From assembly GCA_003030745.1 (NCBI GenBank), contig PYVG01000002.1, positions 1 through 64,000 on the forward strand: DNA of 64,000 nt, in the 5' to 3' direction. The translations under genes were made by a program, and so were the position numbers. The notes under the pieces are model-generated. The model worked only from the letters and a program-made list of their open reading frames with translations, had not been told where the DNA came from and did not search any database. Shown here one piece after another: positions 1 to 9,898 of the stretch. Source of the stretch: Pseudidiomarina aestuarii. GTDB taxonomy: Bacteria > Pseudomonadota > Gammaproteobacteria > Enterobacterales > Alteromonadaceae. Numbering within the stretch: the stretch's first letter is position 1; each line of letters begins with the position of its first letter.

Positions 1-326
1 CAAGCGGCGACTTTGTCCGTATTCTGACCGAGCCAAGCGCTTCGCTAACCACGCAGTACAAAGCATTGATGGCAACCGAGGGCGTGACGATTGAGTTCAC
101 GAAGGATGGCATCCAGCGTATTGCGGAAACTGCGTTTCATGTGAATGAGACCACGGAAAATATTGGCGCCCGCCGGTTACACACGGTGCTCGAACGCTTG
201 ATGGAAGAAGTGTCGTTCAAGGCCAGTGACTTACACGGTGAGCGCATCGAAATTGATGGTGCCTATGTGGATAAGCACCTCGGTAAGTTGGCGCAAGACG
301 AAGACCTTAGTCGCTTCATTTTGTAA
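1..326 (+). CDS. hslU: HslU, ATP-dependent protease ATPase subunit (C-terminal end only)
   Basis: This is the last part of the AAA+ unfoldase HslU (ClpY), which feeds proteins into the HslV peptidase in the cytoplasm. The reading frame is open from base 3 with no start inside the window, so the gene begins upstream. The first residues read [15 protein letters not shown] and are followed by [17 protein letters not shown], the sensor-2 and C-terminal region typical of HslU. The end DEDLSRFIL matches the conserved tail that docks into HslV. hslV is expected just upstream. Identification is by recognition of conserved sequence. Confidence 0.95.
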   Translation, partial: SGDFVRILTEPSASLTTQYKALMATEGVTIEFTKDGIQRIAETAFHVNETTENIGARRLHTVLERLMEEVSFKASDLHGERIEIDGAYVDKHLGKLAQDEDLSRFIL

Positions 327-351
327 GGCAAATCTTGTTGTAGTCCTTTGC

Positions 352-380
352 TGTCGTAGAACGCGGTTTACGGTTATACT
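352..380 (+). promoter_or_regulatory. Possible sigma-70 promoter of rraA
   Basis: A good -10 hexamer TATACT lies at 375-380. A weak -35 (TGTCGT, 352-357) stands 17 bp upstream. Transcription would start about 25 nt before the rraA start codon. The weak -35 makes this uncertain. Confidence 0.4.
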
Positions 381-411
381 GTGAAACGAATCTCACAGCA
401 GGGGAACTGCA

Positions 412-897
412 ATGGAATACAACACGTCAGAACTTTGCGATTTATACCCAGACATGGTCGACGTCGTCGAACCCATGTTCATTCATTATGGTGGCCGGTC
501 ATCGTTCGGTGGTCAGCTCGTTACCATCAAATGCTTTGAAGACAAAGGTGTTATCGAAGAGGTAGTGCAGCAAAACGGTGCTGGAAAAGTGTTGTTGATT
601 GATGGCGGTGGTTCTTCGCGTCGCGCACTCATTGATATTGCCATTGCTGAGCTAGCGTTTGATAACGAATGGGAAGGTATTCTTTGTTACGGCGCCGTTC
701 GTGATGTTGATGCCTTAGAGGAAGTTGATTTTGGCATTATGGCCATGACTTCAATTCCAGTCGGCGCTATCAGTGAAGGTGTCGGTGAGGTTGACGTTCC
801 AGTTAACTTTGCAGGCGTAACCTTCTTACCTGAAGATCACCTGTATGCTGACAGCACTGGCGTCATTTTGTCACCTGAACCCCTAGATATCGAATAA
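412..897 (+). CDS. rraA: RraA, ribonuclease E activity regulator
   Basis: The 161-residue protein matches RraA along its whole length, which is the usual size in gammaproteobacteria. Landmarks are the start [40 protein letters not shown], and the end [12 protein letters not shown]. RraA is a cytoplasmic trimer that binds RNase E and its degradosome partners and dampens mRNA decay. The fold descends from an aldolase family, but RraA is not regarded as an aldolase. It lies 85 bp after hslU, and a -10 sequence in the gap suggests it has its own promoter. The start is preceded by AGGGGAA at a fitting distance. Confidence 0.96.
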   Translation: MEYNTSELCDLYPDMVDVVEPMFIHYGGRSSFGGQLVTIKCFEDKGVIEEVVQQNGAGKVLLIDGGGSSRRALIDIAIAELAFDNEWEGILCYGAVRDVDALEEVDFGIMAMTSIPVGAISEGVGEVDVPVNFAGVTFLPEDHLYADSTGVILSPEPLDIE

Positions 898-901
898 AGC
901 T

Positions 902-1945
902 ATGCAGCTTCGCGCAATTACTATCGACGATTACACGTCACCGCGTGCAGGCGAACAAAAATGGGGGCAAGTCCTCAAGTGCTTGCCCCCTATTCTATCT
1001 GTAAATGCATATAAAAATGCACTCAAACAGGCCTGGACAGATGATCATCGTGTGGCTGTGGTTGCCGTTCCAGAAAGTATCGGTCCGCGCGCTAACTTAG
1101 GTCGTGCTGGCGCTGAGACGAGCTTAGCTGCATGGTTACCCGCACTCGCCAATCTGCAAGTCAATGCAGCGAGTAATCCTGCACCACTATTGGTAGTGGG
1201 AGCTGTCGAGTGTGATGATTTGCAGGCTCAGGCTGAACCTTTAGATCTGAGCCATTCGAACCAGCTAGAACAGCTGCGAGAACTCGTAGCAGAGCTCGAT
1301 GCCCGCGTGATTGCTGTGCTGCAGCCTTTATTTGAACTCGGTTTCGATGTCGTCCTCATTGGTGGCGGCCATAACAATGCCTACCCACTGTTGAAGTCAC
1401 TGGCAAGCGCCAGCGAATCCGTAGTCGGCGCCATGAATCTTGACCCACATTCAGATTTTCGTGCCTGTGAAGGTCGGCACAGTGGCAACGGCTTTCGCTA
1501 TGCCTATAGTGAAGGCTTCTTGCAGCATTATCATGTAGTTGGCTTACATCCAGCCAAGAATAACGCGGATAGCCTCAATGCGATGCATGATGCTGGTTTC
1601 GATTATACGCATATAGATATAGCACGAACGAAAGCATGGGATACATTGACACTCCATTGGCAACAACGCGCAGCGGCTTGGCAAGTTCCGTTTGGGATTG
1701 AGGTCGACTTAGATGCGGTGACTGGCATGCCTGCCAGCGCCATGAATTACGTTGGAGTCGAGGCTAATCAAGTTGTGCAGTACATTGCTGGGTTGGCGCA
1801 ATTGCCACAAGCACGTTATCTGCATCTCACTGAAGCAGCGCCATGTTTGCACCCAGCCGGCTTGGAAGCAGGCAATCGAATGGTGGGTCAAATCATCACC
1901 GAAGGCTTACTGGCCTATTTGAACGCTCGCGCCGCTCAAAGCTAG
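902..1945 (+). CDS. hutG: Arginase-family hydrolase, probable formimidoylglutamase (HutG)
   Basis: The 347-residue protein belongs to the binuclear manganese arginase/agmatinase/formimidoylglutamase family. The expected metal ligands are visible: a histidine in [10 protein letters not shown] (about residues 155-160), the Asp-His-Asp set in NLDPHSDFR (about 180), and the paired aspartates in EVDLDAVTG (about 262). In the histidine pathway HutG splits N-formimidoyl-glutamate into glutamate and formamide. The start lies 4 nt after rraA, and the stop overlaps that of convergent hutI by 4 bp. The hut context supports HutG over arginase or agmatinase, although the exact substrate cannot be read from sequence. 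Confidence 0.82.
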   Translation: MQLRAITIDDYTSPRAGEQKWGQVLKCLPPILSVNAYKNALKQAWTDDHRVAVVAVPESIGPRANLGRAGAETSLAAWLPALANLQVNAASNPAPLLVVGAVECDDLQAQAEPLDLSHSNQLEQLRELVAELDARVIAVLQPLFELGFDVVLIGGGHNNAYPLLKSLASASESVVGAMNLDPHSDFRACEGRHSGNGFRYAYSEGFLQHYHVVGLHPAKNNADSLNAMHDAGFDYTHIDIARTKAWDTLTLHWQQRAAAWQVPFGIEVDLDAVTGMPASAMNYVGVEANQVVQYIAGLAQLPQARYLHLTEAAPCLHPAGLEAGNRMVGQIITEGLLAYLNARAAQS

Positions 1946-3138
1946 CGACGCTGACCTTGAATCCAACAGGCATGCAATGGATTGGTGCCAAATTGATAGG
2001 TCAACATGGCTGGATCCGTCACATCCCACAAACATAAATCAGCACGCAGCCCCGGCGCCAATTTACCTCGGTCGCTCAAGCCCAATGCTTGAGCTGCGTG
2101 GCAGGTCACCCCGCGTAGGCATTCTTCTGGCGTCATACGAAACAGCGTAGCGGCCATTTGTAACATCAATTGCAGACTCATAATCGGTGAAGTGCCCGGG
2201 TTTGCATCCGTTGCAACCGCAATCGGTACTTGGTACTGCCGCAGTAAATCCAACGGGGGTAATTTCGTTTCGCGCAGGAAATAAAAGGCTCCGGGGAGCA
2301 ATACCGCAACCGTGCCACTGGCAGCCATCGCTCGTACACCTTCCTCATCTAAATATTCTAAATGATCACACGATAACGCCTGATAGCGCGCGGCTAGGGC
2401 ACTGCCCTGTTGATTCGATAGTTGCTCAGCATGCAATTTAACCGGTTTCTGTACCGCCTGAGCAGCAGCAAAAACGCGCTCTGTTTGTGCAGGTGTGAAC
2501 CCCACACGTTCACAAAACGCATCGACGGCGTCCACTAAGCCTTCCGCAACTAGTTTCGGAATGATGGTATCGACAACCAGCTGAATATAGCCGTCTGCAT
2601 CATCGGCATATTCGGGTGGTACCGCATGAGCCGCCAAGAGGGTGGTGATGACGTCAATAGGATACTGCGCGGACAACTGCCGCGCGGCGCGCAGTTGCTT
2701 ACGCTCATCGGCTAATGACAAACCATAGCCTGATTTGATTTCGATGGTAGTCACACCCTCGCGAATCAATGCCAACAGTCGCGGCACGGTGGCTTGCACT
2801 AATTGCTCTTGAGACGCCGCTCGAGTTGCTCGCACTGTTGCGGCGATGCCGCCGCCTGCCGCAGCTATGTCCGCATAAGCCACACCATGCAACCGTTGGG
2901 CAAACTCATTGGCGCGGTCGCCAGCCCAAACTAAATGCGTATGGCAGTCAATCAAACCTGGCGTTACTAGGCCGCCATGGCCATCAATGATCTCAGCGTT
3001 GGTTGGCGGCGCCTCAGCACGACCTCCCACAAACTGAATAGAACCATTGGCAACGTCGATGACACCATCTTCAATTAATCCATAGCCATCACCTAAGCAT
3101 GTCGCGAGGCAAGCATTTTCCAATCGGAATGTAATCAC
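1942..3138 (-). CDS. hutI: Imidazolonepropionase HutI
   Basis: HutI opens the ring of 4-imidazolone-5-propanoate to give N-formimidoyl-glutamate, the third step of histidine breakdown. The 398 residues have the amidohydrolase TIM-barrel signature: the metal-binding HxH in [14 protein letters not shown] (about residue 66), [19 protein letters not shown], and the late aspartate in [11 protein letters not shown]. The start codon is GTG, preceded by AAGGA at about 8 nt. An ATG alternative is not available nearby. The gene runs opposite to the other hut genes, and a HutC-like operator lies just upstream of it. Family length is normal. Confidence 0.95.
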   Translation of the reverse strand: MITFRLENACLATCLGDGYGLIEDGVIDVANGSIQFVGGRAEAPPTNAEIIDGHGGLVTPGLIDCHTHLVWAGDRANEFAQRLHGVAYADIAAAGGGIAATVRATRAASQEQLVQATVPRLLALIREGVTTIEIKSGYGLSLADERKQLRAARQLSAQYPIDVITTLLAAHAVPPEYADDADGYIQLVVDTIIPKLVAEGLVDAVDAFCERVGFTPAQTERVFAAAQAVQKPVKLHAEQLSNQQGSALAARYQALSCDHLEYLDEEGVRAMAASGTVAVLLPGAFYFLRETKLPPLDLLRQYQVPIAVATDANPGTSPIMSLQLMLQMAATLFRMTPEECLRGVTCHAAQALGLSDRGKLAPGLRADLCLWDVTDPAMLTYQFGTNPLHACWIQGQRR

Positions 3139-3159
3139 AAAAAAATCCTTTCACACAAC

Positions 3160-3171
3160 TTGTATATACAA
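3160..3171. promoter_or_regulatory. Palindromic HutC-type operator
   Basis: TTGTATATACAA is a perfect 12-bp palindrome of the kind bound by HutC-type GntR regulators (core TGTATATACA). It lies 22 bp upstream of the hutI start codon, between hutI and hutC. It could control either gene or both. Assignment to HutC rests on adjacency and similarity to known HutC sites. Confidence 0.72.
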
Positions 3172-3275
3172 TTAAGCTCCACTACACTTTAGCACAGCTT
3201 TTTGTAAGTTTAGTAGTCTTGGTCAGAGCACCAGATGAACTTGAGTATGGCAGACCACTGACATGAGGATGGAAC

Positions 3276-3980
3276 ATGGCAAAGTTTTCTGCAATAAAAC
3301 AACATTTATATCGGAAAATTGCTTCAGGTGAATGGCCAGAACATCACCCAGTAAGTTCTGAGAATGCGCTCTCACAACAGTTCAATGTGAGCCGTATGAC
3401 AGCTCGGCGCGCCCTGCAGGAGCTTGCAGATGAAGGCCTCGTAGTCCGCAGCAAGGGGTCGGGCACCTATGTTGCTCCGATTAAATCTCAAACCAGCTTT
3501 ATGGCAATTCGGAATATTGCTGATGAAGTACGTGAGCGCGGGCATAAGTACCATGCTGTTGTGCATACCATGCGACAAGAGCAAGCGACAGCGAATGTTG
3601 CGGAGTTTCTGCAGTTGCCCGCCAATACACCTGTGTATCACTCTGTAATTACACATTATGAGAATCATGACCCGGTACAAGTCGAAGAACGTTGGGTAAA
3701 TCCTAGAATCGTACCGAAATATATGAGTCAAGATTTTACAAAAGTAACGCCACATGAATATCTCAGTTCGGTTGCACCGCTAACAGAAGCTAGTCACCAG
3801 ATCGAGGCTATCACACCTGTCGAGCATGTGATGCATTGGCTAAAACTCGAAAAGTCTGAGCCTTGCTTACGGATCCAACGTCGAACTTGGAGTGAGTCTG
3901 GAGTGGTGACTTACGCGTTACTGACGCATCCGGGGTCGCGCTTTGTCCTCGGTGGTCACTTAACATTCAAAAAAACCTAA
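3276..3980 (+). CDS. hutC: HutC, GntR-family repressor of histidine utilisation
   Basis: The 234-residue protein has an N-terminal winged helix of the GntR type (LSQQFNVSRMTARRALQELADEGLVVR, split here as LSQQFNVSRMTARRAL and following residues, about 32-57). A UTRA effector domain follows, with VEERWVNPRIVP and LRIQRRTWSESG. HutC represses hut genes and is released by urocanate. It is divergent from hutI and upstream of hutU-hutH, as expected for a local regulator. The ATG at 3276 is preceded by GAGGATGG. Effector and target are inferred from the family and the context. Confidence 0.9.
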   Translation: MAKFSAIKQHLYRKIASGEWPEHHPVSSENALSQQFNVSRMTARRALQELADEGLVVRSKGSGTYVAPIKSQTSFMAIRNIADEVRERGHKYHAVVHTMRQEQATANVAEFLQLPANTPVYHSVITHYENHDPVQVEERWVNPRIVPKYMSQDFTKVTPHEYLSSVAPLTEASHQIEAITPVEHVMHWLKLEKSEPCLRIQRRTWSESGVVTYALLTHPGSRFVLGGHLTFKKT

Positions 3981-4002
3981 CAGCGTGAAGAGCGAATAGC
4001 TA

Positions 4003-4076
4003 TTAGATATTAGTTACTAGAAAAGACTAGTTATGTGTTTTCTAGTAGCCAGTAGCTAGTAACCAGTATCCATTTA
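4003..4076. repeat. Heptad-type repeat with a perfect 10-bp inverted repeat
   Basis: The gap between hutC and hutU holds TACTAGAAAA and its exact complement TTTTCTAGTA, separated by 13 nt, which can form a hairpin. On the minus strand the 3' part reads GGATACT GGTTACT AGCTACT GGCTACT, four 7-bp units of the form NNNTACT. The layout resembles the GTGAACA repeats elsewhere in this window, but the base sequence differs. No protein binding role is known to me. Confidence 0.6.
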
Positions 4077-4089
4077 GTAAGGAGTTTCA

Positions 4090-5763
4090 ATGTCATTTAC
4101 TCGTCTCGATACCTCGCGGACTATTACTGCTCCCCGAGGCGCCGAACTCACCACTTGCAACTGGCAGGTCGAAGCCGCCAAGCGCATGCTTATGAATAAC
4201 CTCGATGCCGAGGTCGCAGAACATCCTCATGCCCTCGTCGTGTATGGTGGTATTGGTCGTGCAGCGCGCAGTTGGGAAGCCTATGACACCATAGTGTCAG
4301 TGCTAGAGCGCCTCAAACCGAACGAAACCCTGCTGGTGCAATCGGGCAAGCCGGTGGGCGTGTTTCAAACTCATGAAGATGCGCCACGCGTACTGATTGC
4401 GAACTCCAATTTAGTGCCAGAATGGGCTACTTGGGAGCATTTCAACGAGCTCGATAAAAAGGGCCTCATGATGTACGGGCAGATGACTGCCGGATCGTGG
4501 ATTTACATTGGCTCACAAGGCATTGTGCAAGGCACCTATGAGACCTTTGTGGCGGTTGCAAAGCAGCATTTTAATGGTCAAGCGCAAGGGCGCTGGATAC
4601 TGACTGGTGGTCTTGGTGGCATGGGTGGTGCCCAGCCGCTCGCAGCCACAATGGCTGGCTATTGCATGTTGGCGGTAGAAGTTGATGAATCACGCATTGA
4701 TTTTCGTTTGCGTACTCGTTATGTCGACCACAAAGCCACCACGCTCGATGAAGCTCTGGACCTGATTCATGAAGCCATTGACCAAGGCCGCGCTATATCG
4801 GTTGGCTTACTCGGCAATGCAGCAGATGTTTACGCAGAATTAGTGGAGCGGAATATCACTCCTGATGTCGTTACCGATCAAACCTCAGCGCATGATCCTT
4901 TGCATGGTTATGTACCGAAAGGTTGGACTTTAGAGCGCTATCAGCAGGAGCAAGGCGAGCATCCGAGTGAAACGGTGCAAGCTGCGAAAGAATCCATGGC
5001 TACCCAAGTGCGTGCCATGCTTGCGTTACAACAGCGCGGTGCAGCAACGCTAGATTACGGCAACAACATTCGCCAAATGGCAAAAGATGTTGGGGTTGAA
5101 AATGCATTCGATTTTCCGGGTTTCGTTCCCGCTTACATTCGGCCACTGTTTTGCCAAGGAATAGGACCATTCCGGTGGGTCGCATTATCTGGTGACCCTG
5201 AGGATATATACAAAACCGATGCCAAGGTTAAAGAGCTCATTCCAGACGACCCACATCTACACAACTGGTTAGATATGGCGCGGGAGCGCATCAGCTTCCA
5301 AGGTCTACCGGCGCGCATTTGCTGGATAGGTTTAAAAGATCGCGCTCGCATTGCCAAGGCATTCAACGACATGGTTGCCAGCGGCGAACTCAAGGCGCCC
5401 ATTGTGATTGGTCGCGACCATCTCGACTCTGGTTCGGTCGCAAGTCCGAACCGTGAAACCGAGAGCATGCTGGACGGTTCCGATGCGGTATCTGATTGGC
5501 CATTATTAAATGCATTGCTCAACACTGCGGGCGGCGCCACTTGGGTAAGCCTGCATCATGGCGGCGGTGTAGGGATGGGTTACTCTCAGCATTCCGGCGT
5601 AGTGATTGTCGCCGATGGCACGCCTGAGGCCGCAGCACGTTTGGGTCGAGTGTTATGGAATGATCCGGGTACAGGCGTTATGCGTCATGCCGATGCCGGC
5701 TACGACATCGCCAAGCGGTGTGCGCAAGAACAAGGATTGGATTTGCCGATGGTGGAGAAATAA
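4090..5763 (+). CDS. hutU: Urocanate hydratase HutU
   Basis: Urocanase adds water to urocanate to form imidazolonepropionate, using tightly bound NAD+ as an electrophile. The 557 residues match the family length. Recognisable blocks are the glycine-rich NAD region [13 protein letters not shown] (about 174-186), [10 protein letters not shown] with the active-site cysteine region, and [18 protein letters not shown]. The end carries [13 protein letters not shown]. It is followed 2 nt later by hutH, so the two are almost certainly cotranscribed. The start is preceded by AAGGAG. Expression is likely under HutC, though no palindromic operator like that of hutI was found directly in front of it. Confidence 0.97.
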   Translation: MSFTRLDTSRTITAPRGAELTTCNWQVEAAKRMLMNNLDAEVAEHPHALVVYGGIGRAARSWEAYDTIVSVLERLKPNETLLVQSGKPVGVFQTHEDAPRVLIANSNLVPEWATWEHFNELDKKGLMMYGQMTAGSWIYIGSQGIVQGTYETFVAVAKQHFNGQAQGRWILTGGLGGMGGAQPLAATMAGYCMLAVEVDESRIDFRLRTRYVDHKATTLDEALDLIHEAIDQGRAISVGLLGNAADVYAELVERNITPDVVTDQTSAHDPLHGYVPKGWTLERYQQEQGEHPSETVQAAKESMATQVRAMLALQQRGAATLDYGNNIRQMAKDVGVENAFDFPGFVPAYIRPLFCQGIGPFRWVALSGDPEDIYKTDAKVKELIPDDPHLHNWLDMARERISFQGLPARICWIGLKDRARIAKAFNDMVASGELKAPIVIGRDHLDSGSVASPNRETESMLDGSDAVSDWPLLNALLNTAGGATWVSLHHGGGVGMGYSQHSGVVIVADGTPEAAARLGRVLWNDPGTGVMRHADAGYDIAKRCAQEQGLDLPMVEK

Positions 5764-5765
5764 CC

Positions 5766-7280
5766 ATGTCTACAGTATTTGAATTGCAACCAGGCCAATT
5801 AAGCTTGGCAGACATCCAAAGCTGGTGGCAGCAACCACAGCAATTGAAGCTAGCTGACTCGGCTCATGAAGCGATAGAAGCTTCTGCCGCAACAGTGTCT
5901 GCGGTCTTGGCGAAGGGCAAAGTGGTATATGGCATTAACACTGGTTTCGGGTTACTTGCGAATACTCGTATCCCGCCCGAGAAGCTAGCTGACTTGCAGC
6001 GTCGCATTGTCCTGTCACACGCGGCAGGCACGCAAGAGTTCATGGCGGATGATGTGGTTCGCTTAATGTTGTTGTTGAAAATCAACTCATTGAGTCGTGG
6101 CTTTTCTGGCGTGCGGCCAGTCGTGATTGAAGCGTTGCAAGCCCTGTTAAATCATGAAGTATACCCATGCGTCCCGAGCAAAGGCTCCGTGGGTGCCTCG
6201 GGTGACTTAGCGCCATTAGCGCACTTAGTGCTGCCATTGCTGGGCGAAGGCCAAGTGCGCTACCAAGGTAAGATCCTAAGTGGTGCTGAGGGCATGAAAA
6301 TTGCCGGCATGGACACCATCGCACTGGGACCCAAAGAAGGCTTAGCGTTGTTAAATGGCACGCAAGCATCTACGGCGCTTGCCTTGCATGGCTATTTTCA
6401 GATCCAACGTGCATTTGATGCCGCACTGGTGGTCGGTGCAATGTCCGTTGAGGCCGCTATGGGTTCGCGCTCACCATTTGATGAGCGCATTCATGCGGTA
6501 CGTGGGCAACCCGGGCAAATTGAAGTCGCGAAGCAATTTCGAAAACTACTGGGTGCCACTTCAGAAGTTGCACAAGCGCATGAGAACTGTGAAAAGGTAC
6601 AAGACCCATACTCATTGCGCTGCCAGCCCCAGGTTATGGGGGCGGTCTACGATCAACTAGTCCATGCCCGCGCCATACTGGAGCGCGAAGCCAACGGCGT
6701 CACTGACAACCCGTTAGTATTCGCGGAGTCGGGCGATATTCTTTCGGGTGGCAATTTCCATGCGGAGCCTGTGGCGATGGCAGCAGATATTCTTGCCATC
6801 GCAGCCAGCGAAATTGGTGCGCTATCAGAACGCCGCAGCGCGCTCCTCATTGACCATCACTTGAGTAACTTACCGCCATTTTTGGTGAATGATGGCGGGG
6901 TCAACTCTGGCTTTATGCTGGCGCAAGTCACTGCGGCTGCACTGGCATCGGAAAACAAGTCTTTGGCTCATCCTACATCAGTGGATAGTATTCCGACCTC
7001 AGCCAACCAAGAAGATCATGTCTCGATGGCGACATTTGCCGCTCGCCGACTGACTGATATTGCGCGCAATGTGGTTGATATTATTGCCATCGAATGGCTT
7101 GAGGCTGCACAGGGTTTAGAATTCCGGCGTCCGTTAAAGGCTGCCGAGGCCATCGAATCCGCACACGCATGCCTGCGTCAAAAAGTCGCATTTTATGATC
7201 AAGATAGGTATTTTGCGCCTGACATTCAGGCTGCTGCTGAGTTGATAGCCGCGGGCGAATTAAGCCAGTTGGTCGCTTGA
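5766..7280 (+). CDS. hutH: Histidine ammonia-lyase HutH
   Basis: HutH removes ammonia from L-histidine to give trans-urocanate, the first step of the pathway. The Ala-Ser-Gly triad that cyclises to the MIO cofactor is present in [15 protein letters not shown] (about residue 145). Other family blocks are [26 protein letters not shown] and [14 protein letters not shown]. The ATG at 5766 begins 2 nt after the hutU stop, with GGAG inside the end of hutU, so this start is preferred to the in-frame upstream codon within hutU. The length (504 residues) is normal. A hairpin just after the gene may end the operon. Confidence 0.97.
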   Translation: MSTVFELQPGQLSLADIQSWWQQPQQLKLADSAHEAIEASAATVSAVLAKGKVVYGINTGFGLLANTRIPPEKLADLQRRIVLSHAAGTQEFMADDVVRLMLLLKINSLSRGFSGVRPVVIEALQALLNHEVYPCVPSKGSVGASGDLAPLAHLVLPLLGEGQVRYQGKILSGAEGMKIAGMDTIALGPKEGLALLNGTQASTALALHGYFQIQRAFDAALVVGAMSVEAAMGSRSPFDERIHAVRGQPGQIEVAKQFRKLLGATSEVAQAHENCEKVQDPYSLRCQPQVMGAVYDQLVHARAILEREANGVTDNPLVFAESGDILSGGNFHAEPVAMAADILAIAASEIGALSERRSALLIDHHLSNLPPFLVNDGGVNSGFMLAQVTAAALASENKSLAHPTSVDSIPTSANQEDHVSMATFAARRLTDIARNVVDIIAIEWLEAAQGLEFRRPLKAAEAIESAHACLRQKVAFYDQDRYFAPDIQAAAELIAAGELSQLVA

Positions 7281-7291
7281 AATATGTGTCA

Positions 7292-7317
7292 ACGAGGGCG
7301 CGTTTAAGCGTCCTCGT
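7292..7317. terminator. Probable terminator between hutH and the DksA-like gene
   Basis: ACGAGGGCGC and GCGTCCTCGT form a 10-bp stem with one wobble pair around a short loop, followed by a pyrimidine-rich stretch. It lies 12 nt after the hutH stop and overlaps the last codons of the convergent gene. The T-run is poor, so strength is uncertain. Confidence 0.5.
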
Positions 7318-7555
7318 CTTCTTCATCTTTGAGGGCTTGGCAGTCGACGCAGAGCGCGACATCAGGCTTGGCCGCCAGACGTGCTGCTGAAATCTCGTCG
7401 CCGCATTCAATACAATAACCATATTCACCGCTCCGCATACGCTGCAGGGCTGCCGTTGCGCTGTCGGCATGCTTGGTGCCAGGTTGATCAGCAACAATAG
7501 CTTCTAATTTGCCCCGAATGCGCAACAACTGCTGTGCGGTTAATGATTCACTCAT
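7304..7555 (-). CDS. TraR/DksA-family zinc finger protein
   Basis: The 83-residue protein ends in a four-cysteine zinc finger: two cysteines in YCIECGDEI and two in LCVDCQAL, the arrangement of the DksA/TraR C4 family. It lacks the long coiled coil of full-length DksA and is close in size to small TraR/YbiI-type proteins. Such proteins bind the RNA polymerase secondary channel region or are of unknown role, so I do not assign a target. The tail is very acidic (DEEDEDA). The start at 7555 begins MSESLTAQQLLRIRGKL; upstream in-frame codons fall within the preceding gene. It follows fabY closely on the same strand. Confidence 0.8.
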   Translation of the reverse strand: MSESLTAQQLLRIRGKLEAIVADQPGTKHADSATAALQRMRSGEYGYCIECGDEISAARLAAKPDVALCVDCQALKDEEDEDA

Positions 7556-7565
7556 GCTTGCATCC

Positions 7566-8483
7566 TTATGCTTCTTTTTTATTTGCGATGACGACGAACT
7601 GCCCCGAGAACTCAGCGACCGGTTTATCACCGTCAAAAATTTGAGTTTTTAGTGTGACTCGAGCATTGCGACCTTCGGTGAGAGCCGATAAATCACCAAT
7701 CATATCCACTACATGGGCCACAGCAATCGGTTCACGAGTGACGGGTTTATGGTAATGGATAGCACCATCAGCTAGCACAATTGCGCCATGCAGTTGTCGT
7801 TCGCGCAATTGTAAATGCAGCAACCCCCAACACGTCAAGGTGGCGAGCGAATAAATACTGCCAGCAAACATGGTTCCATGCACATTAATGTTGCGTGACA
7901 GCATGGCTTGCGTGGTAAAAGCGCGCCCCGTGTACTGCTGAATTCGAATGCCCATGGTTTCCGAAATAGGAATATCTTCGTGCCAAGTATCTTGCAGTTC
8001 TTTGCACCAATCGGGTCGATAGGTAATCCGGTTTTGCTCTGTCAGGGTTTTGCGTAGCTGGTGTTCGGCGCTCGGGTTCTTCACCGTATCGGCTTCTTCC
8101 ACCAACTCATAGCCGCATTTGATGTAAAAGCCGAGCGTGTTATCACGGGAATTGATGATGACATGAGTTGCGCCTTCATCACGGGCAACCTTCTCTAATT
8201 CATAAACAATGGCAACACCATGCCCGCCGCCGCGATGCTCGGGTGCTGATGCCATAAACCGAATCTGACCTTCGTCAGGCGAATTAAAATGCAACCGACC
8301 AATAGCAATGGCCGCGCCACTCTCATCGACAATCATGCGATGAATACCGACTTGATCGTATTCATCCTGTTCCGAGCCACGCGGGCGCTGAAACGGCTTG
8401 CGTAATACCCGCCAGCGCAAATCATAGTAGCGTTCAAATTCTGCTGGCGTTGTCGGTGTTATGACTGAGTACATCACTGTCAT
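7566..8483 (-). CDS. fabY: FabY/YiiD: GNAT acyltransferase fused to a hot-dog thioesterase-like domain
   Basis: The 305-residue protein has two parts. Residues about 1-150 are a GNAT domain with the acetyl-CoA loop region ASAPEHRGGGHGVAIVYELE and NTLGFYIKCGY. Residues about 160-300 are a YiiD C-terminal thioesterase-like hot-dog domain with NVHGTMFAGSIYSLATLTCW. The same fusion is E. coli YiiD, described as a ketoacyl-ACP synthesis protein FabY. Gene order yihY-dtd-fabY is the same as in E. coli, which strengthens the call. An in-frame ATG three codons inside is an equally possible start. Confidence 0.85.
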   Translation of the reverse strand: MTVMYSVITPTTPAEFERYYDLRWRVLRKPFQRPRGSEQDEYDQVGIHRMIVDESGAAIAIGRLHFNSPDEGQIRFMASAPEHRGGGHGVAIVYELEKVARDEGATHVIINSRDNTLGFYIKCGYELVEEADTVKNPSAEHQLRKTLTEQNRITYRPDWCKELQDTWHEDIPISETMGIRIQQYTGRAFTTQAMLSRNINVHGTMFAGSIYSLATLTCWGLLHLQLRERQLHGAIVLADGAIHYHKPVTREPIAVAHVVDMIGDLSALTEGRNARVTLKTQIFDGDKPVAEFSGQFVVIANKKEA

Positions 8484-8505
8484 CCGTGGGTTACTGACTG
8501 GCGCG

Positions 8506-8943
8506 TTAAACCGTTAATAAAAAGGTCATCGGGCCATCATTGGTTAAGCTTACTTGCATAGCGCCACCGAACTGTCCGGTCGCAATAGTTAATGAACTAC
8601 CGCGCAGTTGGTCGACAAAAAACTCGTATAAAGCTTGGGCTTGAGCAGGTGGCGCTGCAGTTGAAAAGCTCGGTCGGCGACCACTGTTGGTATCCGCCGC
8701 TAAAGTGAACTGAGAGACTACCAAGATTTCGCCTTGAATGTCACTCACACTCAAATTCGTTTTGTCATCGCTATCCGCAAACATGCGATAGCCCAGTAAT
8801 CGCTGCGCCAACTTCTTTGCCTGTGCCTCGGTGTCATTCAGTTCAACGCCTAAGAACACCAATAGACCGCTTTGAATTTCTCCAACTGTTTGGTTTTCAA
8901 CGGTTACTTTAGCGTGCGTGACACGTTGTAATAAAGCTTTCAT
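8506..8943 (-). CDS. dtd: D-aminoacyl-tRNA deacylase Dtd
   Basis: Dtd hydrolyses D-amino acids from mischarged tRNAs in the cytoplasm. The 145 residues are the standard length. The two active-site motifs are visible: SQFTLAADT (about residues 77-85) and TNDGPMTFLL near the C-terminus, a variant of the usual NxGPVT with Met in place of Val. The cross-subunit Gly-Pro pair is kept. The start overlaps the stop of yihY (ATGA), which indicates translational coupling. Confidence 0.95.
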   Translation of the reverse strand: MKALLQRVTHAKVTVENQTVGEIQSGLLVFLGVELNDTEAQAKKLAQRLLGYRMFADSDDKTNLSVSDIQGEILVVSQFTLAADTNSGRRPSFSTAAPPAQAQALYEFFVDQLRGSSLTIATGQFGGAMQVSLTNDGPMTFLLTV

Positions 8944-9830
8944 GCATTCTCTTCTGTGGGTGTTTCTTTGTCGTCCGCGGATTCTTGCAATTCATCAATA
9001 TACTCTTCGAGTGCTGCCGTGAATTCCGCACCAATCAGGACAATATTCCAGGAAACGAAAATCCACAGCAATAAAATCGGGATAGCTGCAAGCGCGCCAT
9101 AGATGGCCTCGTAGGACGGAAATGCCGTGATGTAAGCAGCAAAGCCTTTCTTCGCGAGCTCAAACAGAATGGCGGCGAACAGAGCACCCCAAATGGCATG
9201 GCGCACTTTGACGAGGCGATTGGGCATCATCACGTACAACAGTAAAAAGGCAATCACCGAGGTAATGATGGGCACCGTGCTTAATAACATTTCGCGAAAA
9301 CCACTGACATAATCCTCGGCGAATGCCGTCAGTGAAATCAGATAAGATGACACCGCCATACCAATACCCATCAATATTGGTCCCAGCGTGAGAATCATCC
9401 AATACACCGCGAGCGCGACCGTCAATCGTCTCCGTTTATGATTGCGCCAGATGCGATTCATGGTCGCTTCTATGGTCGAAATTAGATTCACTGCCACAAT
9501 CACCACAAAAATAATCCCGATGGTGGTCATGTTGGAAACATTGGTCACAAAAGTATTCAGATATTCGGTGATGACTTCGCCAGAGGTCGGCAGCAAATTC
9601 GCAAACAGAAATTCTTGCAGTTGCACGCGAATATCCTCAAACATGGGAAATGCGGCAAAAATGGAGAACATGACGACCATGAGCGGCACCAGTGCCAGCA
9701 AGCTGACAAAGGTCAAATGCCCAGCAATGACCGAGACTTTGTCGTCGGCACACCGCTTCCCAAAATGGCGCAAGAACCCCCATGCAAGACGCATGTAGTC
9801 GAGCCAACGGGTAGAACGAGTGCTGGTCAT
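8940..9830 (-). CDS. yihY: YihY/virulence factor BrkB-family inner membrane protein
   Basis: The protein (296 residues from the preferred start) has about six hydrophobic membrane segments and the YihY signature: FVSLLALVPLMVVMFSIFAAFP, NRIWRNHKRR, and YEAIYGALAAIPILLLWIF near the end (quoted here in parts only). The family was once annotated as RNase BN, an assignment later shown to be wrong; its role is unknown. The ATG at 9830 (MTSTRSTRWLDYM) is preferred because GGAG stands 6 nt before it, whereas the longer reading has no good ribosome site. It is the first gene of the yihY-dtd-fabY group. Confidence 0.88.
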   Translation of the reverse strand: MTSTRSTRWLDYMRLAWGFLRHFGKRCADDKVSVIAGHLTFVSLLALVPLMVVMFSIFAAFPMFEDIRVQLQEFLFANLLPTSGEVITEYLNTFVTNVSNMTTIGIIFVVIVAVNLISTIEATMNRIWRNHKRRRLTVALAVYWMILTLGPILMGIGMAVSSYLISLTAFAEDYVSGFREMLLSTVPIITSVIAFLLLYVMMPNRLVKVRHAIWGALFAAILFELAKKGFAAYITAFPSYEAIYGALAAIPILLLWIFVSWNIVLIGAEFTAALEEYIDELQESADDKETPTEENA

Positions 9831-9898
9831 GAGCGCTCCAGTAAAGGAATAAACGGAATCTATAATCCCAAACACCGAAGCAAACGTAAACACTAATT

